From the NCBI RefSeq assembly GCF_042650605.1, contig NZ_JBHSBN010000040.1:1-40454 (forward strand): 40,454 bases of DNA, given 5' to 3'. This document shows, in pieces, positions 29,691 through 38,019 of this stretch (its first letter is position 1; every line of letters starts with the position of its first letter). This DNA comes from Micromonospora_J zhanjiangensis (GTDB lineage Bacteria > Actinomycetota > Actinomycetes > Mycobacteriales > Micromonosporaceae). The notes under the pieces were generated by a model. It was not told the origin of the DNA, did no database searches, and saw only the letters and a program-made list of their open reading frames with translations. The position numbers and the translations under genes are program-made.

Positions 29691-30101
29691 ATGAGCACGC
29701 ACACTGCGACCAACCAGCCGGGCACCCGGCAGATGCCAGACACCCAGACCCGGCGGATGCCAGACACTCAGACCCGGCAGATGGGCGACATGCAGACCCG
29801 CCAGATGCAGAACATGGCGCCGAGCACCCGGCAGATGCCGGACGGCCGGCGGGCCAGGCGGGTACTGGGTAACGAGACCAAGCCGTCGGTGCTGTCGACC
29901 GAGTTCTGGATCTATCTGGCCTCGGTGGGTGCGGTGCTGCTCGCCTCGTACCTGGTCGGCCAGAACGCCTTCGGTGTGGACATCTTCCGTGCCCCGCAGG
30001 CCTGGCAGATGATCACCGTGCTGACGGCGGCCTACCTGGTGAGCCGTGGTATCGCCAAGGCGGGTAGTTCCTGGCGGCACTCCGACCGGCACGAGCAGTG
30101 A
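29691..30101 (+). CDS. Small membrane protein with degenerate TRQMPDTQ repeats
   Basis: 136 residues from ATG 29691 (GGAGGAAAAG directly upstream; the ATG at 29661 is rejected). Residues 8-50 contain five imperfect repeats of the type TRQMPDTQ (GTRQMPD, TRRMPDTQ, TRQMGDMQ, TRQMQNM, TRQMPDG), very Met/Gln-rich. After ARRVLGNETKPSVLSTEFWI come two hydrophobic segments, about 78-98 (WIYLASVGAVLLASYLVG) and 108-124 (WQMITVLTAAYLVSRGIAKA). The TM half resembles a family of small actinobacterial membrane proteins; the repeated N-terminus looks lineage-specific. Presumably cytoplasmic repeats on a hairpin membrane anchor. Confidence 0.8.
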   Translation: MSTHTATNQPGTRQMPDTQTRRMPDTQTRQMGDMQTRQMQNMAPSTRQMPDGRRARRVLGNETKPSVLSTEFWIYLASVGAVLLASYLVGQNAFGVDIFRAPQAWQMITVLTAAYLVSRGIAKAGSSWRHSDRHEQ

Positions 30102-30222
30102 GTGTCCGGCATGGACGCGGTAGACCGATGACAGCGTGAACCGGCTCGCGGTTCCCGGGATTCCCGGAGACCGCGAGCCGGCCCCTGTTCGTCCGACATC
30201 CGCCGCGCCGGGCGGGTGTCGT

Positions 30223-31275
30223 TCACTCCTCGTCGAAGCCGAAGCCGCCGTCGTCGCCACCGTCGTCGTCGAAGACCTCGTCCAGCACCTCGCCGGCCAC
30301 CAGGCCGCCCGCGACGCCGAGCGCACCGGCAGCCACCATGCCACCGACCCCCGCACCACGACCGTGGTGCCCGTGCCCATGGCCGTGCTGGCCGTAGCCG
30401 GGTCCGTAACCGGGCTGGCCGTAGCCGGGGCCCTGACCGTAGCCGGGTCCGTAACCGGGCTGGCCGTAGCCGGGGTGGCCGAGGCCGTGCCCGTGCTGGC
30501 CGTAGCGGGAGATGGTCTGGCTCAGCCAGCCGTCCACCTGGGCCACCCAGTCCACCCGGTCGGCGTCGGCGTGCTGGACGGTGAACCGGCCGATGCTGTC
30601 GTGCCCGCCGGTGAACAGGCCGCCGCGCTTGTCGCACTCGACGATGACGTCCACGCCGTACTGGTTGGTCACGAAGGTCAGCTCGACCTCGTTGACGCTC
30701 TGCGCGTACTGCGGCGAGGCGAAGAACTCGATCTCCTGGTAGAACGGCAGGGTCTGCTGCACACCCTGGATGTAGCCACGCTCCAGGTCGGCGTTCTTGA
30801 ACCGGAAGCCCAGCCGCAGCATCGCCTCCAGGATCCGCTCGTGCACCGGCAACGGGTGCACGGCCACCTGGTCCAGGTCGCCCTTGTCGACCGCGCGGGC
30901 CACCGAGAGTTCGGTCCGCAGGCCCATCGTCATGCCGTGCAGGCGCTGCCCGTACAGGTCGGTGATCGGGGTTTCCCACGGCACCGGCAACTGGAACGGC
31001 AGCGACAGTTGCTGGCCCGGCGCGAGCTGGAACGGCCCGCTGACCGGCATCCGGTGGAACTCCATGAGTCCCGCGTACTCGGCGGCGCCGCTCTCCACCT
31101 CGACCCGGGTCACCAGCGAGATGGTGACCTGCTCGATGGTCGCGGCGCTGTCACCGCCACGCATGTTGACCTGCCCGTCGAGGCTCAGGCCGGGACGGGT
31201 GTTGGGATTGACCAACACCGTGTCCACGCTCGGTCCGCCGACGCCGAACGCGCTCAGCATCTTCTTGAAGACCAT
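30223..31275 (-). CDS. SpoOM-like (sporulation-control protein) with Gly/Tyr/Gln/His-rich tail
   Basis: 350 residues from ATG 31275, AGGAG upstream. Residues 1-260 are the SpoOM arrestin-like beta sandwich: MVFKKMLSAFGVGGPSVDTV, QVNMRGGDSAATIEQVTISL, FHRMPVSGPFQLAPGQQLSL, PFQLPVPWETPITDLYGQRL, VGHERILEAM-type segments and LPFYQEIEFFAS. Bacillus Spo0M affects sporulation and division; the actinobacterial members are less known. Residues about 260-315 are a prion-like repeat region of GYGQPGYGPGYGQ and HGHGHGHHGRG, followed by a Gly/Ala hydrophobic patch and an acidic end (DEVFDDDGGDDGGFGFDEE). The tail could drive assembly or bind metal. Confidence 0.88.
   Translation of the reverse strand: MVFKKMLSAFGVGGPSVDTVLVNPNTRPGLSLDGQVNMRGGDSAATIEQVTISLVTRVEVESGAAEYAGLMEFHRMPVSGPFQLAPGQQLSLPFQLPVPWETPITDLYGQRLHGMTMGLRTELSVARAVDKGDLDQVAVHPLPVHERILEAMLRLGFRFKNADLERGYIQGVQQTLPFYQEIEFFASPQYAQSVNEVELTFVTNQYGVDVIVECDKRGGLFTGGHDSIGRFTVQHADADRVDWVAQVDGWLSQTISRYGQHGHGLGHPGYGQPGYGPGYGQGPGYGQPGYGPGYGQHGHGHGHHGRGAGVGGMVAAGALGVAGGLVAGEVLDEVFDDDGGDDGGFGFDEE
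30392..30480. repeat. 45-base tandem repeat encoding the GYGQP tail
   Basis: A 39-base stretch starting at 30392 recurs identically from 30437, period 45 bases, i.e. 15 residues. It lies in frame inside the SpoOM-like gene and encodes the Gly-Tyr-Gln-Pro repeat. Confidence 0.88.
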
Positions 31276-31445
31276 TGGACTGCTACTCCTGACGGGGTGG
31301 GGCTACGACTGAGAATCGCGCCACCGCGCTCCATCATGGAGTGCCCGACGCGAGTCCGGATGCTATCCACGCCGGCTGGGAGATTGCTGAAAGCGCGCGG
31401 ACGGTCGACGTACCGCAATTGCCGCCTGACATGAGACGGACACGG

Positions 31446-31480
31446 AAAAGTGGCCGATCCGAAACCGGTCGGCCACTTTG
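31446..31480 (-). terminator. Terminator after the GlsB-like gene
   Basis: Perfect 11-base arms AAAGTGGCCGA (31447-31457) and TCGGCCACTTT (31469-31479). On the minus strand the stem is followed by TTTT, 30 bases after the stop at 31509. It may act in both directions. The remaining DNA up to 31275 shows nothing recognisable. Confidence 0.8.
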
Positions 31481-31508
31481 CCTGGTGCGTGTATGTGTGC
31501 GGCGCCGG

Positions 31509-31781
31509 TCAGACGTGTCGGCGGCCGGTGTACAGCTTGGCGGCCAGGAACACGCCGATCGCGGCGAACACGATCTGGATCAGCAGCTCGATCCAGTCGA
31601 TGCCAGCGGTGTCGCCCACGCCCAGCGCGCCCGCGACGATGGTGCCGAGCAGCGCGGCGACGATACCGATGACGATGGTCAGCCAGATCGGCAGGTTCTG
31701 CTTGCCGGGTACGACCAGGCGACCCAGGGCGCCGATGATCAGACCGATGACGATGGCGAGCAGGAAGTTCGTGATTTCCAT
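31509..31781 (-). CDS. GlsB/YeaQ/YmgE-family stress membrane protein
   Basis: 90 residues from ATG 31781, AAGGAGAA upstream (a longer frame begins inside the leader). Three hydrophobic segments: EITNFLLAIVIGLIIGALG, PIWLTIVIGIVAALLGTIVA and WIELLIQIVFAAIGVFLAAK, with the family turn RLVVPGKQ between the first two. This is the transglycosylase-associated/YeaQ family (GlsB), small membrane proteins induced by envelope and general stress. Monocistronic, with its own terminator. Lies beside the other envelope genes. Confidence 0.93.
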   Translation of the reverse strand: MEITNFLLAIVIGLIIGALGRLVVPGKQNLPIWLTIVIGIVAALLGTIVAGALGVGDTAGIDWIELLIQIVFAAIGVFLAAKLYTGRRHV

Positions 31782-31876
31782 CGGGGTGTTCTCCTTCAAT
31801 CGGGGGGTGCTGACGGTTTATCCGGATCCCCGCGACACCAAACCCCCGCCGTCGACCAGACCGGACCCCGACCGGC

Positions 31877-33544
31877 TCAGGTGCGGGCCCGGGCGGCCAG
31901 GGCGCGGCGCAGGTCGTCGGTGGCGTCCCCGATGACCCGGCGCAGCGTCGGGTCCAGGTCGGCGCGGGCCAGTGTCGATCGCGCCCGCGACACCGTGGCG
32001 GGCTCCACCGCGTACCGGGGAAAGGCCTGTGCGGCCAACTGGCCGGCGGCCACCGACCAGGTCCGGTCGGCGGCCGGCAGGTCGGTGAAGTACCGCGCGA
32101 CGTAGCCGGCGGTCAGGTCGGCCTGCTCGGGCTGCCAGAAACCGGCGGCGGTCGCGGCGACCAGCCGGACCGGGGTGGTCCGGTCGTTCACGACCGTCCC
32201 CCAGGCGCGGGCCTTCGCCTCCGGGTCCGGGATCGCGGCCCGGCACCAGGCGGCGTGCAAGGCGCCCTGCGCGCTGGGGTCGGACCCCCGCAGGTCGGCG
32301 ATCTCCCGCTCCCCCGCGCCGCCGAGGACGACCAGCCGGCGCAGCGCCGCCCAGCGCAACTCGACGTCCAGCTCCAGGCCACCCAGCGGAAGCCGGGTCA
32401 TCCGGTGCACCCCCGCCAGGTCCGCGGCCGCGGCACAACCGAGCCAACCGCGGGCCGCGGCCAGCCGCCGGCCGTCGCCGTCCGACCCGGCCGCCTCGAC
32501 GACCGTCCGGCACACCGCGGCCAGGTCCCGCAGCGCCCGCGGCCGGGCCGCGGCCGGCAGGAAACGACGGACCACCTGCTCGTACGCGAAGCCGAGCACC
32601 TCCTCGAACACCGGCCCGTCGGTCTCCGCCGGTAGGGCGGCCGTGGCGAGCCGGAGGAACTCGGCCGGCGACCATTCGGCGTCCCGGGTGGCGTCGACGG
32701 CGGCCGCCCAGATCAGCGCCCGGGCCAGCGGATCGGCCAGCCCGTCCAGCGCGGACCGGGAACCGGCCGCATGCGCGTCGTCCCGATGGCTGATCGGGGC
32801 GGCGCCGGAGCCGGTCAACGCCGCCCGGCTCGCCGGGTCGAAGCGCACCTTGGCGAAGGTCAGGTCGCCGTCGTTGAGCAGCAGGACACGTGGTTGTCCG
32901 GTCCCGACCAACTCGGGCACCTCGGTCCGCCCGCCGTCCACCGCCGGGTCCAACTCGACCTCGACGGCGCCGTCGCCGTCGCCGTCGCCGCCGTAACCGG
33001 CTACCCGGATCCGGTGCGGTCGCAGGGTCGGATACTCCGGCGGTGCGGTCTGCACCACGGTCACCCGCTGGTAGCGGCCGTCCGGGCCGACCGTCACCTC
33101 GGGGCGCAGCGTGTTCACCTGCGGCCGGCGCAGCCACGCCTCGGCCCAGCCGGTCACGTCCCGGCCGCTCGCCTCGCCGAGCGCGGCCAGCAGGTCGGCC
33201 AGGGTGGCGTTGCCGTGCGCGTGCGCCCGGAAGTAGCGCCGTACACCGGCCAGGAACGCCTCGTCACCGAGCCAGGCGACGAGCTGCCGGAGCACGGACG
33301 CGCCCTTGGCGTACGAGATGCCGTCGAAGTTCTGCAGCGCGTGCGCGGTGTCCGGCACGCCCTCGGCGGCGACCGGGTGCGTCGACGGGCGCTGGTCGGC
33401 GGCGTACCCCCAGCTCTTGCGTCGGACGCTGAAGCCCGTCCAGGCGTCGCGGTGGCGGTCCGTCTCCGCCGCCAACCGCCAGCCCATGTACTCGGCGAAC
33501 GACTCGCTGAGCCAGAGGTCGTCCCACCACCGCATGGTGACCAG
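31877..33544 (-). pseudogene. pepN: M1-family aminopeptidase N, 5'-truncated
   Basis: 556 codons match the C-terminal two thirds of actinobacterial PepN: MRWWDDLWLSESFAEYMGWR at the start, DGISYAKGASVLRQLVAWLG, FRAHAHGNATLADLLAALGE, TGWAEAWLRRPQVNTLRPEV, and the helical ERAP1-like C-terminal domain to the natural end. The third zinc ligand (Glu in LSESFAEY) is present but the HEXXH zinc/catalytic motif and GAMEN substrate motif, which lie just upstream in intact enzymes, are missing: homology stops at LVTMRWW (33544) and an unrelated gene fragment begins. No start with ribosome binding site. Cannot be an active peptidase. Confidence 0.9.
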
Positions 33545-33640
33545 CCTTCCAGCGCGGGTACGCCATCGGGTTGCAGCCGACGTCCCGCACGCCGTACTTG
33601 CTGACGTCCAGACAGTGGTGGGTGTACTGCCAGGCGTTCC
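33545..33640 (-). pseudogene. Fragment of an unidentified gene joined to pepN
   Basis: About 32 codons, NAWQYTHHCLDVSKYGVR and DVGCNPMAYPRW, read well as protein (Cys, His and Tyr rich, ordered) but are not PepN. They end at the pepN border and start at the REP-like copy B. It looks like the C-terminal piece of another gene, left by a deletion or rearrangement. I do not recognise it. Confidence 0.5.
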
Positions 33641-33704
33641 GACAATGTCGGGGACTTTGCTGCATCGCGCGGTCCTGGAAGCAACAAAATCCCCGATTTT
33701 GCTG
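33641..33704. repeat. REP-like inverted repeat, copy B
   Basis: Left arm from 33641, right arm ending 33704. Aligns with copy A (29388-29452) over 63 bases without gaps at about 42 positions. The inner GTCCCGGA/TCCGGGAC pair of A is replaced by TCGGGGA/TCCCCGA in B, so base pairing is preserved. Confidence 0.8.
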
Positions 33705-33713
33705 CTTCGCTTT

Positions 33714-33725
33714 TATGATCATTGG
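33714..33725 (+). promoter_or_regulatory. Leaderless -10 of the GNAT gene
   Basis: TATGAT (33714-33719), close to consensus TATAAT, ends 7 bases before the GTG at 33726, and no ribosome binding site is present. It starts ten bases after REP-like copy B. No good -35 was found; the repeat would occupy that position. Confidence 0.5.
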
Positions 33726-34193
33726 GTGATTGACGGCGGGGTGAGGGTGCGGCGGGCGTCCGACGCGGATGCGCCCGCCCTGGCCGGGCTGCGCTGGCGG
33801 CGGGCCACCCAGGAGCGCGGATATCAGGGCGACAACCTGGACGAGTTCGTCGCGACGCTCGGCGACTGGATGCGCGGCCACCCCGAACACCGGGCGTTCG
33901 TGGCCGAGGCCGCCGGCGACGCGGTCGGGATGGCGTGGCTGGCGGTACTCGATCGGGTGCCCACGGCCGACAAGTACGCCCGGCGCGGCGGCGACGTGCA
34001 GTGCGTCCTGGTCGCTCCCGAGATGCGCGACCAGGGGGTCGGCGCGCTGCTGATGTCGGCCGTGCTGGACGAGGCCCGTCGCCTGGACCTGGAGCACGTG
34101 ACGGTGCACTCCAGCAGCCGGGCGGTGCCCTTCTACGAGCGCAACGGCTGGAGTCACGGTCGGGAGTGGCTGAGTTGGACACCCGAGGAGTAG
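33726..34193 (+). CDS. GNAT-family N-acetyltransferase
   Basis: 155 residues from GTG 33726. GNAT fold: start VRVRRASDADAPALAGLRWR, beta strand AEAAGDAVGMAWLAVLD, acetyl-CoA motif QCVLVAPEMRDQGVGALLMS (R/Q-x-x-G-x-G/A variant) and the C-terminal VTVHSSSRAVPFYERNGWSH typical of GNAT motif B. Acts in the cytoplasm on an unknown amine, perhaps an antibiotic, polyamine or protein N-terminus. A longer open frame towards 33306 runs through the pepN scar and is not used. The gene sits between the scar and the defence locus. Confidence 0.92.
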   Translation: MIDGGVRVRRASDADAPALAGLRWRRATQERGYQGDNLDEFVATLGDWMRGHPEHRAFVAEAAGDAVGMAWLAVLDRVPTADKYARRGGDVQCVLVAPEMRDQGVGALLMSAVLDEARRLDLEHVTVHSSSRAVPFYERNGWSHGREWLSWTPEE

Positions 34194-34313
34194 CACCGGG
34201 CGCAGCCGAACCGGGTCGTGGTCGGACCGAACCGCTGCCGGCCCGGTCAGACGGTCACGAAGGCCACCGTGGTGGGCCGCACCTCGTTGTGCGGGACACC
34301 GACGGGTCGAAGG

Positions 34314-35888
34314 TCAGCGGGTGGGGATGCCGACGACGGCGACTTCCATGCCAAGCCGCTCCAGGTGCCGGGCGGCGCGGTGCAGGGTCACCTGGGAGAA
34401 GGTGAACAGCGAGTCGGGGGTCAGCTCCCCCTTGGTGAGCTGGATGCCGAAGACGAAGTCCGGCCGGCGCGGCATCGCCGCGCGACGCGGTTCGGGCAGT
34501 CGGTCGAGCAGGCCGGACCAGGTTTCGTCACCCTGCACGATCGCCTCGGCGGCGACGATGGCCTGGCCGAACAGGTGGCTCAGCGCGGCGGACCGACCGG
34601 CCCGCTTGACGCAGATCAACTGGTTGTCCGGGCTGACCAGGTCGCACACCTCGATGCCCTGCGGGTGGACACGGCTGGTCACCAACCCCCGGTCGAGGCA
34701 GACGAAGCCCCGGCCACCGGCCTCCTTCTCGTTGTAGTCACGCTCGGACATCCCGACCGGCCAGGGCGGCAGGGTCCAGCCGATAGGCTGGGCCATCAGC
34801 CGCTCGACCTCCTTGCGCAGGGCCTGCCGGTAGGAGTCGGTGAGGACGTAGAACCGGCCCTGCTGGAAGACGTACCGCTCGCCGTCGATGGTCAGGTCGG
34901 CGACGAGCCACTGGCCGAGTGACGTCTCGGCCGGGACGGTCTGCCCGTCGACCGTGGCCAGCACGGTGGCCTCGCGCAGCGCGGCGTACCGCTGGTCGAG
35001 CCGGACCGGCGCGAGCAGCCGGCGGATCAGGAGCAGGTCGACGGACTCGACCTGCTCGGTGCGGCCCTGGAAGAGCACCGTCAGGCCGGTCACGTCCGCG
35101 CCGAGCAGTTCGACCGGCAGGGAGACACCGACCGGGTCGCCGGTCCGGCCGCCGTCGGGAGGGGCGGCGATCCGGGCCGCGAGGGCGTCCTCGGCGGTAC
35201 GCAGCCGCGACCCTCCGGTCAGCGGCCGGATGCCCTCCATGAAGGCGAGGTCCGGCACCGGCTCCGACTCGGCGGCGGCCTGGATGGCCCGCAGGTCACG
35301 GACCAGGCCGGCCGGGTCGGGAGTGAGCCGGATCTTCAGGGCGTCCCGGCCGTCCAGCCGGACCCGACCGCCGCGGCCACCCGTCCAGCCGAGGTCGAGG
35401 CTGTCGGCGTGCCCACCGATGTGCTTGACGAGGTCGGTGTGCTGCTCGATGCCGAACTCCCGGACGCCCGCGCCGGCGGGCACGCAGGTCAGGTCGAGCC
35501 GGGCGCCGGTGTCGAGCGCGGTACGGGTCACCTCGGCGACCCGGCGGGGGCTGAGCGTCCGCAGGGCGACCCGCAGCCCGAAGTCCCGTTCCCAGGCGTA
35601 CCGGTCCAGCAGGTGCCGGCCGTGGCCGAAGCTGATCGCGAAGGACGCGTCGCCGAGGTCGACCAGCAGCAGCGCGCTGGCCGACCGGACCGCCTGGTCG
35701 AACGGCAGGCCGGTCATCTCGTTGAGGGTGTCGGCCCAGTCGGGCGGGTGGTCACCGGACACGCGGTCGAGCCGCAGCGCCCGGTGCCCGGCGAGGTCGA
35801 GCTGATGGGCCTGGACGGATTCGAGGCCGGGCCGGATCGCGGCGTCCAGGTCGGGCCAGTTGAGGCGGTAGATGCTCACGGTGGTCAC
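34314..35888 (-). CDS. TIGR04141/DUF6119-like sporadically distributed protein
   Basis: 524 residues from GTG 35888 (GGGGAGCG ahead). Features fitting TIGR04141: beginning SIYRLNWPDLDAAIRP, SASALLLVDLGDASFAISFG with HGRHLLDRYAWERDFGLRVA, LDLGWTGGRGGRVRLDGRDA, then TIDGERYVFQQGRFYVLTDS and YNEKEAGGRGFVCLDRGLVT, VHPQGIEVCDLVSPDNQLIC (the VKR-H-x strand region) and FVFGIQLTKGELTPDSLFTF. The family is patchy in bacteria and often sits beside restriction-modification genes; the C-terminal part may be nuclease-like, but no catalytic motif is certain. Divergent from the methylase operon here, so probably part of the same defence locus. Confidence 0.78.
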   Translation of the reverse strand: MTTVSIYRLNWPDLDAAIRPGLESVQAHQLDLAGHRALRLDRVSGDHPPDWADTLNEMTGLPFDQAVRSASALLLVDLGDASFAISFGHGRHLLDRYAWERDFGLRVALRTLSPRRVAEVTRTALDTGARLDLTCVPAGAGVREFGIEQHTDLVKHIGGHADSLDLGWTGGRGGRVRLDGRDALKIRLTPDPAGLVRDLRAIQAAAESEPVPDLAFMEGIRPLTGGSRLRTAEDALAARIAAPPDGGRTGDPVGVSLPVELLGADVTGLTVLFQGRTEQVESVDLLLIRRLLAPVRLDQRYAALREATVLATVDGQTVPAETSLGQWLVADLTIDGERYVFQQGRFYVLTDSYRQALRKEVERLMAQPIGWTLPPWPVGMSERDYNEKEAGGRGFVCLDRGLVTSRVHPQGIEVCDLVSPDNQLICVKRAGRSAALSHLFGQAIVAAEAIVQGDETWSGLLDRLPEPRRAAMPRRPDFVFGIQLTKGELTPDSLFTFSQVTLHRAARHLERLGMEVAVVGIPTR

Positions 35889-36036
35889 GGTCGCTCCCCT
35901 GTGGAGTGAGGACGGGTATGGCACATCTAGAGTGAACTAGCCAGGCGACTCAGTCAAGCTGAAAACTATGTACACACGCTGCACTGTCGGTTTACTTACG
36001 CTTCACAAGATCCACCGATCGTGCTTAGGATGTGGT
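35889..36036. promoter_or_regulatory. Divergent promoter region of the defence locus
   Basis: AT-richer than its surroundings. Plus strand: TTCACA (36002-36007), 18-base spacer, TAGGAT (36026-36031), ending 6 bases before GTG 36037, so the methylase mRNA is probably leaderless. Minus strand: TTGACT (35957-35952 region) is a likely -35 for the DUF6119-like gene, overlapping palindrome GACTCAGTC (35947-35955). The N-terminal HTH of the methylase could bind here and act as its own regulator. Confidence 0.5.
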
Positions 36037-38016
36037 GTGACCAGGCAGACGGACAGCGCGGCAGAGGTGACGGCCGCCCAGGTTGCTCGACTCGCGGGGG
36101 TCGGCCGGGCCGCCGTGTCCAACTGGCGCAGGCGGCACACCGACTTTCCGGAGCCGGTGGGCGGCACTCCCGCGAGCCCGACGTTCCGGCTGACCGACGT
36201 CGAGAGCTGGCTCCGGGCAACCGGCAAGCTCAACGCGCTCGCCGCCGAGGACCGGCTCTGGCAGGAGCTGCGGGCGCTGACCGACGAGCGCCGCCTGGTC
36301 GACACCCTCGCCGACCTGGCCGCGTTCCTGGCATTCCTCCAGGACAAGCCGGCGCGCTGGCGCCCGTTGGCCCGCGGCACGGACACCGACCTGGCCGGAC
36401 GACTGCCGGACGCGGTGGCCTTCTGGGCCGAGTCGGTCGGAATGCCCGGCGGGCGCGCGTTCGCGGCGGGCCTCCAGCCGGGCCAGGTGCCGTTCTGGCG
36501 ATCGGTGGCGGACGCCGCCGGCACCCAGGGCCCGGAAATCGTCTTCGAGGAGCTGCACGGCCGGTACGTCGACTCGGCCGGACGCAGCACCGGGGTCACC
36601 CCCCTCGACCTCGCCGCGATGATCACCGGCATGGTCGGCGGGATACCCGAGGGTGTCGTCTTCGACCCGGCGTGCGGCAGCGGCAACCTGCTGCGCGCCT
36701 TCCAACGCCGGCTCGGTGCGGGCGCCCACCTGGCGGGTCAGGAACTCGATCCGGCGCTGGCCCGGATCGCCGCCTACCGGCTGGACTGGTCCGGCCAGCA
36801 CGGTCCGGCGACGACGATCCGGCAGGGCGATTCGCTGCGGGACGACCAGTTCCCGCTCCCGCCGGCCGGTGAACCCGACGCGGGCGCCGCCCTGGTGGTC
36901 TGCGACCCGCCGTTCGGCGACCGCAACTGGGGGCACGAGGATCTCGCCTACGACCGTCGGTGGGAGTTCGACCTGCCGACCCGGGCCGATTCGGAGCTGG
37001 CCTGGGTGCAGCACTGCTACGCGCACCTACGCCCCGGCGGCACGGCCATCGTCGTGCTGCCGCCAGGCGTGGCGTCTCGCCGCAGCGGCCGGCGGGTCCG
37101 CAAGGAGATGCTCCGGCGCGGGGCACTGCGGCAGGTGGTCGCCCTGCCGACCGGAGTCGCCGGTGGGCACAGTCTCGGCCCGCACCTGTGGATCCTGTCC
37201 CGACCCGGTGACGGCCGATCTCCCGCGAACTCGGTACGGATGGTGGACGGCACCCGGTTCGACCGGGAGCGGTTGCGCCAGATCGAGGGCGACTGGTGGC
37301 ACGAGTTCCGCGACGAGCCGGGCGTCACCGCCGACGTACCGCTGATCGAGCTGTTGGACGACGACGTCGACCTCTCCCCCGGCCGGCACGTACAGCGGAC
37401 GCCGGACCATCTGCCGGCCGAGCACGCCCGCGCGCTGGCCGCGCTGGAGCCGCTGCTGGCCGGCGTCGCGCAGCGCCGGCCGCGCGCCGCGACGGCGGTC
37501 GCCGGGCCGGCCCGGCTGCCGATGGTGTCGATCGCCGACCTGGCCCGGTCCGGGGCGGTCGCGGTGATCCTCAACCGCGAGATCCCCCGCACCGACGTGG
37601 GCGGGCTGCGGCCGGGCGACGTGCTGGTGCCGGTGCACGACCGCAAGGAGGCACCGCTGGTGGTCACCGACGAGCGCGGCGACCCGACACCCGACCGGCA
37701 CCTGCTGCGCTGCGACCCCGACCAGCTCGACCCGTACTTCCTGGCCGGGTTCCTCCAGGCCGAGGCGAACACCCGGCAGGCCGTCACGGGCACCGGCAAC
37801 TTCCGGTACGACGTACGCCGGGCCCAGGTCCCCCGGCTGCCGCTGGCCGACCAGCGCCGGTACGCTGCCGAGTTCCGGCGGCTCGCCGAGTTCTCCGCGC
37901 TGCTGCGCCGGGCCGCGGCGGTTGGGGATGATGTCGTACGGCTGGCCGTCGACGGCCTCACCTCGGGAGTCTTCGTGCCGACCGAGGTCCACCCCTCCGA
38001 GACGAAAGGCGACTGA
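36037..38016 (+). CDS. HTH + N6-adenine DNA methyltransferase + HsdS-like fusion protein
   Basis: 659 residues from GTG 36037. Residues 8-65: MerR/AlpA-like HTH (EVTAAQVARLAGVGRAAVSN, WRRRHTDFPEPVG, FRLTDVESWLRATGKL). Residues about 180-420: gamma-class N6 methylase, motif I FDPACGSGNLL (F209), motif IV CDPPFGD (289-295; DPPF instead of NPPF/Y). Residues 490-655 (MVSIADLARSGAVAVI, LRPGDVLVPVHDRKEAPLVV, LLRCDPDQLDPYFLAGFLQA, FRYDVRRAQVPRLPLADQRR) have the order and motifs of one HsdS target-recognition half. So it may read and methylate DNA alone. Three bases separate it from a separate hsdM. Gene order and fusion are unusual. Confidence 0.85.
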   Translation: MTRQTDSAAEVTAAQVARLAGVGRAAVSNWRRRHTDFPEPVGGTPASPTFRLTDVESWLRATGKLNALAAEDRLWQELRALTDERRLVDTLADLAAFLAFLQDKPARWRPLARGTDTDLAGRLPDAVAFWAESVGMPGGRAFAAGLQPGQVPFWRSVADAAGTQGPEIVFEELHGRYVDSAGRSTGVTPLDLAAMITGMVGGIPEGVVFDPACGSGNLLRAFQRRLGAGAHLAGQELDPALARIAAYRLDWSGQHGPATTIRQGDSLRDDQFPLPPAGEPDAGAALVVCDPPFGDRNWGHEDLAYDRRWEFDLPTRADSELAWVQHCYAHLRPGGTAIVVLPPGVASRRSGRRVRKEMLRRGALRQVVALPTGVAGGHSLGPHLWILSRPGDGRSPANSVRMVDGTRFDRERLRQIEGDWWHEFRDEPGVTADVPLIELLDDDVDLSPGRHVQRTPDHLPAEHARALAALEPLLAGVAQRRPRAATAVAGPARLPMVSIADLARSGAVAVILNREIPRTDVGGLRPGDVLVPVHDRKEAPLVVTDERGDPTPDRHLLRCDPDQLDPYFLAGFLQAEANTRQAVTGTGNFRYDVRRAQVPRLPLADQRRYAAEFRRLAEFSALLRRAAAVGDDVVRLAVDGLTSGVFVPTEVHPSETKGD

Positions 38017-38019
38017 CGC

